This document shows positions 58,773-64,000 of a DNA stretch of 64,000 bases, piece by piece; the stretch's first letter is position 1, and each line of letters starts with the position of its first letter. A program made the translations under genes and the position numbers. The notes below the pieces were generated by a model. That model ran no database searches. It saw nothing but the letters and a program-made list of their open reading frames with translations, and had not been told where the DNA came from. Source of the DNA: Engraulis encrasicolus (taxonomy: Eukaryota; Chordata; Actinopteri; Clupeiformes; Engraulidae); contig NC_085868.1 of NCBI RefSeq assembly GCF_034702125.1, positions 24,284,776 to 24,348,775 on the forward strand, in the 5' to 3' direction.

Positions 58773-60063
58773 TAGGCATGGTACGGTTTGCGTTGCAAAC
58801 CGAGACCGTACGGTTTGCATGTCACGGAACGGGGTAGTGGGCAACCGCACGGTGCCCACGGTTTCAAAAAAAAAAAAAATAGAGTGACCACCGGCGGACG
58901 ACGCTATTAATAAAATCCTACTACTTTTACAAGCATAAAACACAAAGACTACGTAGGATATTGTGTGGAAAGACTGATTTCTATCAGCCAACTGAAATGC
59001 ATAATGTAACAGCATGCGCCAGCTGACTAGGCTACAGTAGCCTACAAGCAAGTGCAGGTCGGTCAGCAGCGTCACCGTCTCCCCCCTCTCTCTCCACGTT
59101 AGCGCAAGTGACTGTTCCCAGCCTTTATGCTGACCATTTTAAATTAAATGAACATGAATTTACAAACAATGACAGATTAGCAGAACAAAGTAGACTATGA
59201 CTTACGTTACAGTAGCCTAGTGTAGGCTATATCCACGTGGCATTGAATGGGGATTCCGGACGGCAAAATGCGAGATAATTGAACATATCCATCAGATTCA
59301 CTGCGCTGTCCTTAACTGCAATCAACTGTAGGCCTAATTATATGTAGCCAGTTAGGTGGACGGAAGGGGACTTTGTGCTGTTGCCTAGTTAACATTGATG
59401 TTTAACACTATAACAAAAATAAAATTTGACTGTTTTAAAAGGCTCAGCTTCACAGGAGTTTTGTGAAACATTCTTGTGCATACACTTCTAAAAAAAAAAC
59501 GATCTTTTAAAATTATTTGTTACCTTAACTTTCACATTTTAACATAACATAACCCTATCAGTTGTTCACTTAAAATTGAATTTGACTTCTGATTTTACTT
59601 CTATGCTTCTCACGGCCGGCAGTTTCATTATAGGAAGCAACTGATTCATAAGCGCAAAACTCGCAGAAAGCGGTATCAAAATAAAAGTCCAATTCGTTCT
59701 CAGTGTGTCATTAACCAAAATAGTCATACTGCACTGACCTAATGGTCCCATTACCTATTACCTTTACACGTCAAATGTGTTATAGCATGTAATATTTGAA
59801 TATTTGTCAACTTAAAAGTTAGGACTTAGTTCTCCCTTTTTGTGAAATAAATGGAAGCATGTTAAAATCATTGATATCTTTCCTCTTTCAGTTGGGTTAA
59901 ATTAAGTCAAATTCAACATACCCATGATAAGCTTACATTTTCATTCTAATTTTTATATAATACATTTTATTTAAAAAAAACAGAACCGTACAAAACCGAA
60001 AACCGTGACCTTGAAACCGTGATATGGACCGAACCGTGACATTTGTGAACCGTACCACCCCTA
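58773..60063. mobile_element. hAT non-autonomous element
   Basis: Ends TAGGCATGGTACGG and (reverse complement) TAGGGGTGGTACGG. The octamer atggatac flanks both sides exactly (58765-58772 and 60064-60071). 1291 bp, no transposase. Interior ends are rich in aaaccg motifs. Confidence 0.9.
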
Positions 60064-60122
60064 ATGGATACACACACACACACACACAGAGGCACAAAGT
60101 CTAGAAACGGCCAGCCTCAGCC

Positions 60123-60838
60123 TGTTAGGGTCTCGGACTTTGTGTCTCTGTGTTGGACTTTTTAGTTGAGTAAATGTTTGAGTTCCTGTCTTTGTAGTTT
60201 TGCTTCTTGTGTACCCTGACCTGTTTACCATGCTCTTGCTTTATTCCTAGTCCCCTGTCTTGTGTTGTCTTGCCTTTGTTTACCTTCTGTGTCATAGACT
60301 CCATGTGCTTTTGTTTACTTCCTGTGCTTTTGTTTTGCTTTGCCATGTGTCCACCTTGCTGTCAAATGTTGGTCTCCGCCCCTTGGTCCTAATTGGTTTC
60401 TCTAGTGTTTTCACCTGTCTCGTTGTCCCTGTCTGTTCCTAGTTCTAGCTTATAGTCCTCACCTGTACCTTGTTGTCTTCTGTGCTTTTTGTTAGTTCAT
60501 CTGATTGTCTCCTGATTTGCCCCCTGTGTCTTGTTAATTGCTTTCTGTGTATTTAAGCCCTGGTGTGTCTCTTTGTCCTTGCTGCGTCATTGTTGAACCT
60601 TTGTCGAAACCTTGTAGAACCCTGTAAGTACTGTCTGTAGTCTTGATTATTCCTAGTTCGTTCGTGTCCCTATCTTGTCTTAGTCATTCTTGGTTTTCCC
60701 CATTGTGGGTCTTTTTGTTTGTTGTCTCATCCCCGTATTTCAGTGTTTTTGTAGTCTTTTGTTTCTAAATAAAATTCCTTTATCGTCATTCTGGTTCTCT
60801 GCGTGCTGCATTTGGGCTCCCAACTGAGATTCCTGACA
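60123..60838 (+). repeat. 5' LTR of the self-priming-type element
   Basis: 716 bp, TG...CA ends, T-rich. It has a TATTTAA box at 60550-60556, a putative RNA start about 30 bp later near 60580, and AATAAA at 60768-60773. The last 65 bp (ctctgcgtgctgcatttggg region) resemble the U5 end of fish Gypsy elements as I recall them. Confidence 0.85.
60550..60591 (+). promoter_or_regulatory. LTR TATA box and putative self-priming RNA 5' end
   Basis: TATTTAA at 60550-60556; GCTGCGTCATT at 60581-60591 lies where transcripts should begin and can pair over 11 bp with the bases just downstream of the LTR. Confidence 0.6.
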
Positions 60839-60839
60839 G

Positions 60840-60850
60840 AATGACGCAGC
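60840..60850 (+). promoter_or_regulatory. Self-complementary primer binding site
   Basis: AATGACGCAGC, exact reverse complement of 60581-60591. The ORF's ATG (60841-60843) is inside this site. Confidence 0.65.
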
Positions 60851-63834
60851 CATTTTGGAGCCCAGCAGCATGTTTGGCAAGGGCAGCTGGCTCAGATCCG
60901 GGCCCACTTCGTTTGGGACGCATAAGCCTCCAACCCGTAGGATCCCAAGCCCCAAGCTCCCCTCCTGCAACTGCAGCAGTTGGTTGGTGGAGCTGGTCAG
61001 ACACCGAGGACGACTTCACAGATGACTGGCAACCTCCAAGGAGAAGGCGGCGCAATCGGCGTCGAAAGGTTTGCCGACCTGCCTCCTTGGAAGAGCCTGC
61101 CAGCCCGCCGTCCCAACCCGAGCCTGCCAGCCCGCCGGCCCAACCCGAGACTGCCAGCCCGCCGGCCCAGCCCGAGCCTGCCAGCCCGCCGGCCCAACCC
61201 GAGCCTGCCAGCCCGCCGGCCCAACCCGAGCCTGCCAGCCCGCCGGCCCAACCCGAGCCTGCCAGCCCGCCGGCCCAACCCGAGACTGCCAGCCCGCCGG
61301 CCCAACCCGAGACTGCCATCTCTGCCTGCCCGTCCGACCAGTCCCAGCCAGAGATCTCTATCTGCTTCCAGCATTTGGAGGACTTCTACAACCTGCTGGA
61401 GAGGCTGACCCCAGTCATCTACACCATGGGGGACACAAGAAAGCAGCTGGTGGCGGTCAACATCATCAGGGGTGTCCTGCAAAGAAGGCCATGGCTCCTC
61501 CAGTTTGGACTGACCCCTACACAGCAGAGGATGGATCAGCTGGAGAAGCCCCTTCAAGCCCTCCTGGCAGCGGAGGGGGGGAGATCTGTGACTGCTGCCC
61601 AGCCCGAACCCAAGCCGGACCTCGCTGCCTCGACACAATCTCCCGAGCTGGACCTCGCCGCCAGGATGCAAGCCCCCGAGATGCCAGCCCACGAGCTGGA
61701 CCTTGCCGTCGCGACGCTAGACCCCGAGTCAGACAACGCTGCCGTGACGCCAGCACCCGAGCCGGACGACGCCGCTGCCACGCCAGCTCCCGAGCCGGAC
61801 AATGTCGCTGCCACGCCAGCTCCCGAGCCGGACGATGTCGCTGCCACGCCAGCTCCCGAGCCGGACGATGTCGCTGCCACGCCAGCTACCGAGTCGGACG
61901 ATGTCGCTGCCGCCGCTCCAGCCCCCGAGCCGGACGACGGCGTGCTAGCCTCTGATCCAGACACCATGAAGCCGGTCCCCGAGCCAGATGCAACGCCACC
62001 CGATGGCCTGCCCGCTCCCGAGGGGCCACCCATTCTCAAGTTCCAGTCTGAGTCTCAAGCCCTGCCCGTGACTTCTCAAGCCCTGCCCGTGACTTCTCAA
62101 GCCCTGCCCGTGACTTCTCAAGCCCTGCCCGTGACCTCTCAAGCCCTGCCCATGACTTCTCAAGCCCTGCCCATGACCTCTCAAGCTCCTACCGAGACCC
62201 CCGCTCCTGCCGAGACCCCCGAGGCTCCCGCTCCTGCCGAGACTCCCTCTCCTGCCGAGACCCCCGAGACTCCCGCTCCTGCCGAGACCCCTGTTCTGGC
62301 CAGGACAGCCGAGGACGTCGCTTCGGCCGGGACCCCCGCTGCGACCAGGACCCCCGAAGCCGTCGCTTTGGCCGAGACCTCCGCTGCGACCGGGACCCCC
62401 GAGGACGTCGCTTCGGCCGGGACCCCCAAAGCCGTCGCTTTGGCCGAGACCTTCGCTGCGGCCGGGACCCCCGGGGACGTCGCTTCGGCCGAGACCCCTG
62501 GAACCCCCAGCGCGGCCGAGACCCCCGCCGCGGCTGGGACCCCCGGCACGGCCGCGATCTCCTCAGTTCCTGTGGCCGCCTCTTCCGTTCCTGCTGGTGC
62601 CGCCCTTGCTTCTGCGGGCACTGCCCCTTCTCCTGCTGTCGGCGCCTCCCGAGTTCCAGTCAGCGCCGCTGCTGCTCCGGTCGGCGTCGCTCCAGCTCCA
62701 GATCCGATCGGCGCCGCTCCAGATCCAGGTCCAGTCGGCACTGCTCCAGATCCGGGTCCAGTCGGCGCCGCTCCAGATCCAGTCGGCGCCGCTCCAGATC
62801 CAGTCGGCGCCGCTCCAGATCCAGGTCCAGTCGGCACTGCTCCAGATCCGGGTCCAGTCGGCGCCGCTCCAGATCCAGTCGGCGCCGCTCCAGATCCAGT
62901 CGGCGCCGCTCCAGATCCAGTCGGCGCCTCCCAAGTTCCAGTCGGCGCCTCCCAAGTTCCAGTCGGCGCCTCCCAAGTTCCAGTCGGCGCCTCCCAAGTT
63001 CCAGTCGGCGCCTCCCAAGTTCCTGCTCGCGCCCCCCAGCGTGTTCCTGCTCGCGCCCCCCAGCGTGTTCCTGCTCGCGCCCCCCAGCGTGTTCCTGCTC
63101 GCGCCCCCCAGCGTGTTCCTGCTCGCGCCCCCCAGCGTGTTCCTGCTCCTGCCCCCCAGCGTGTTCCTGCTCCTGCCCCCCAGTGTGTTCCTGATCCTGC
63201 CCCCCAGTGTGCTTTTGTCTCCCAGCGTTCCTGTGTTCTACCTTGCCATGTCTCCGGGTCTTCGTCTGTGTCCCAACCTGCCCCGCCTCCCGCGTCTACG
63301 TCCCAGCCCGTCCCACCTCCTGTTTCTCTCTCTGACCCAGTTTTTCCCAGTCACGTCCTCATCCCGGTACCAGTCACCATTCCGGTGACTGTGCCAGTCA
63401 CTGTCACTGTGCCCATCCCAGTGTCAATCTCAGTTCCTGTCCCTGTGAGTGTTCCCATCTGTTCTTCACCCTTCCTTGCACCCATGTCCAAGACTGTCGT
63501 TGTGAATGTCCCGGTCAATGTTTTTGTCTCTGTTCCTGTCACTGTGCCCGTTACCATACCCGTGAAGATCCCCGTGTTCGTTCCTGTCCGTGTTTCTCAG
63601 CCCACTGTGTCAGCCTCTCGGCCTTCATGTCCTAGTCCTGAGCCCCCCTGTCCCTCTGAGTCTGCCCATCCTGTCCCAGCTGAGTTTGGCCCCGTCAAGC
63701 CCAGTTATCCCACCGAGTCTGTTCCCTTCACTTCTGTTGCTGGTCCCGAGCCCTTTGCTTTACCCTGCCAGGTCCCTCCTCAGAGTTGCCCTCCTGGTAA
63801 ACTTGTTTTGGGACGTCTTGAAGCCGTCCCTTAA
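60841..63834 (+). CDS. 997-aa Pro/Ala-rich repeat protein of the LTR element (Gag-like by position)
   Basis: The ATG lies 2 bases after the LTR. A basic segment RRRRRNRRRK (about residue 68) precedes eight EPASPPAQP-type repeats. A short globular-looking part follows (about 165-250, ISICFQHLEDFYNLLERLTP, DTRKQLVAVNIIRGVLQRRP). The rest is repeats: EPDDVAATPAP, SQALPVT, ETPAPAE, GAAPDPV, SQVPVGA, ARAPQRVP, and a C-terminal V/P/T/I-rich part. No zinc knuckle, protease or RT motif. By position it replaces Gag; the helical block could be a capsid relic, which is a guess. It has no stop codon over 3 kb of GC-rich repeats. No homologue recognised. Confidence 0.7.
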   Translation: MTQPFWSPAACLARAAGSDPGPLRLGRISLQPVGSQAPSSPPATAAVGWWSWSDTEDDFTDDWQPPRRRRRNRRRKVCRPASLEEPASPPSQPEPASPPAQPETASPPAQPEPASPPAQPEPASPPAQPEPASPPAQPEPASPPAQPETASPPAQPETAISACPSDQSQPEISICFQHLEDFYNLLERLTPVIYTMGDTRKQLVAVNIIRGVLQRRPWLLQFGLTPTQQRMDQLEKPLQALLAAEGGRSVTAAQPEPKPDLAASTQSPELDLAARMQAPEMPAHELDLAVATLDPESDNAAVTPAPEPDDAAATPAPEPDNVAATPAPEPDDVAATPAPEPDDVAATPATESDDVAAAAPAPEPDDGVLASDPDTMKPVPEPDATPPDGLPAPEGPPILKFQSESQALPVTSQALPVTSQALPVTSQALPVTSQALPMTSQALPMTSQAPTETPAPAETPEAPAPAETPSPAETPETPAPAETPVLARTAEDVASAGTPAATRTPEAVALAETSAATGTPEDVASAGTPKAVALAETFAAAGTPGDVASAETPGTPSAAETPAAAGTPGTAAISSVPVAASSVPAGAALASAGTAPSPAVGASRVPVSAAAAPVGVAPAPDPIGAAPDPGPVGTAPDPGPVGAAPDPVGAAPDPVGAAPDPGPVGTAPDPGPVGAAPDPVGAAPDPVGAAPDPVGASQVPVGASQVPVGASQVPVGASQVPVGASQVPARAPQRVPARAPQRVPARAPQRVPARAPQRVPARAPQRVPAPAPQRVPAPAPQCVPDPAPQCAFVSQRSCVLPCHVSGSSSVSQPAPPPASTSQPVPPPVSLSDPVFPSHVLIPVPVTIPVTVPVTVTVPIPVSISVPVPVSVPICSSPFLAPMSKTVVVNVPVNVFVSVPVTVPVTIPVKIPVFVPVRVSQPTVSASRPSCPSPEPPCPSESAHPVPAEFGPVKPSYPTESVPFTSVAGPEPFALPCQVPPQSCPPGKLVLGRLEAVP

Positions 63835-63845
63835 GGAGGGGGTAC

Positions 63846-64000
63846 TGTTAGGGTCTCGGACTTTGTGTCTCTGTGTTGGACTTTTAGTTGAGTAAATGTT
63901 TGAGTTCCTGTCTTTGTAGTTTTGCTTCTTGTGTACCCTGACCTGTTTACCATGCTCTTGCTTTATTCCTAGTCCCCTGTCTTGTGTTGTCTTGCCTTTG
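63846..64000 (+). repeat. 3' LTR, truncated by window edge
   Basis: Repeats the first 156 bp of the 5' LTR with one T deleted in a T run near 63882; otherwise identical by eye. Confidence 0.92.

Larger units (their letters stand above)
60123..64000 (+). mobile_element. Self-priming-type LTR retroelement with one large ORF (3' LTR cut by window edge)
   Basis: Direct repeats start at 60123 and 63846 with TGTTAGGGTCTCGG; the first runs to about 60838 (...CCTGACA). Between them lie one 997-codon ORF and a purine tract (ggaggggg, 63835-63842) just before the second repeat. No tRNA-type TGG site follows the LTR. Instead AATGACGCAGC (60840-60850) is the exact complement of GCTGCGTCATT (60581-60591) in the LTR. 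No protease, RT or integrase is present, so it must be mobilised in trans. Confidence 0.88.

Noticed and set aside
60786..62837. Minus-strand and alternate-frame ORFs across the repeat ORF
   Set aside because: GC-rich short repeats keep several frames open; only the 60841 frame begins at the LTR boundary and runs to the purine tract.

Overview
The window is nuclear DNA from an animal with spliced genes, almost certainly a ray-finned fish. Evidence for this: GT-AG introns, vertebrate orthologues, many microsatellites, hAT elements, foldback MITEs, tRNA-derived SINEs, a truncated LINE and two LTR retroelements. Species cannot be determined from the sequence alone. All gene models below were read by eye from splice sites, reading-frame phase and recalled vertebrate orthologues; no alignment was run.

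Four protein genes are supported. (1) Minus strand, 1103-8659: the first five coding exons of liver-type 6-phosphofructokinase (pfkl); the rest lies off the left edge. (2) Plus strand, 11718-16728: complete cfap410 (C21orf2), 7 coding exons, 257 aa. (3) Minus strand, 19115-38404: complete orc2 (origin recognition complex subunit 2), 16 coding exons whose lengths sum to 1761 nt, giving 586 aa. (4) Minus strand, 40558-56328: the 3' part of hycc2 (FAM126B), ending in the family C-terminus; its 5' exons lie off the right edge. pfkl and cfap410 are divergent neighbours, cfap410 and orc2 are convergent, and hycc2 lies upstream of orc2 on the same strand. The pfkl/cfap410 and orc2/hycc2 pairs each recall a human neighbourhood (21q22.3 and 2q33), joined here.

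The non-coding part is dominated by mobile DNA. orc2 intron 7 holds a hAT element with a perfect 8-bp target duplication (24548-34552), into which an apparently intact Ty3/Gypsy element has inserted (24952-33642). That Ty3 element has 1015/1016-bp LTRs, a His-tRNA-like primer site, an open gag, and an open pol linked by a U-UUA-AAC frameshift site directly before the gag stop. Its LTR contains both an intron-containing and an exactly spliced version of the same two short blocks. At the right edge is a second LTR element (60123 to beyond the edge) with no tRNA primer site. Its 5' RNA end can pair with the bases just after the LTR, as in Tf1/sushi self-priming, and its only ORF is a 997-aa Pro/Ala-rich repeat protein whose start codon lies in the primer site. 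Two further hAT elements (36583-37879, 58773-60063) have perfect 8-bp target duplications.

A recurring oddity is tandem duplication across splice junctions: a triplicated hycc2 5' splice site (49055-49162), about 14 extra copies of a hycc2 3' splice site with exon start (56330-57750), repeated pfkl exon 4 donor copies (3290-4140) and cfap410 donor-like copies (15160-16300). Microsatellites also abut a pfkl acceptor and an orc2 donor.
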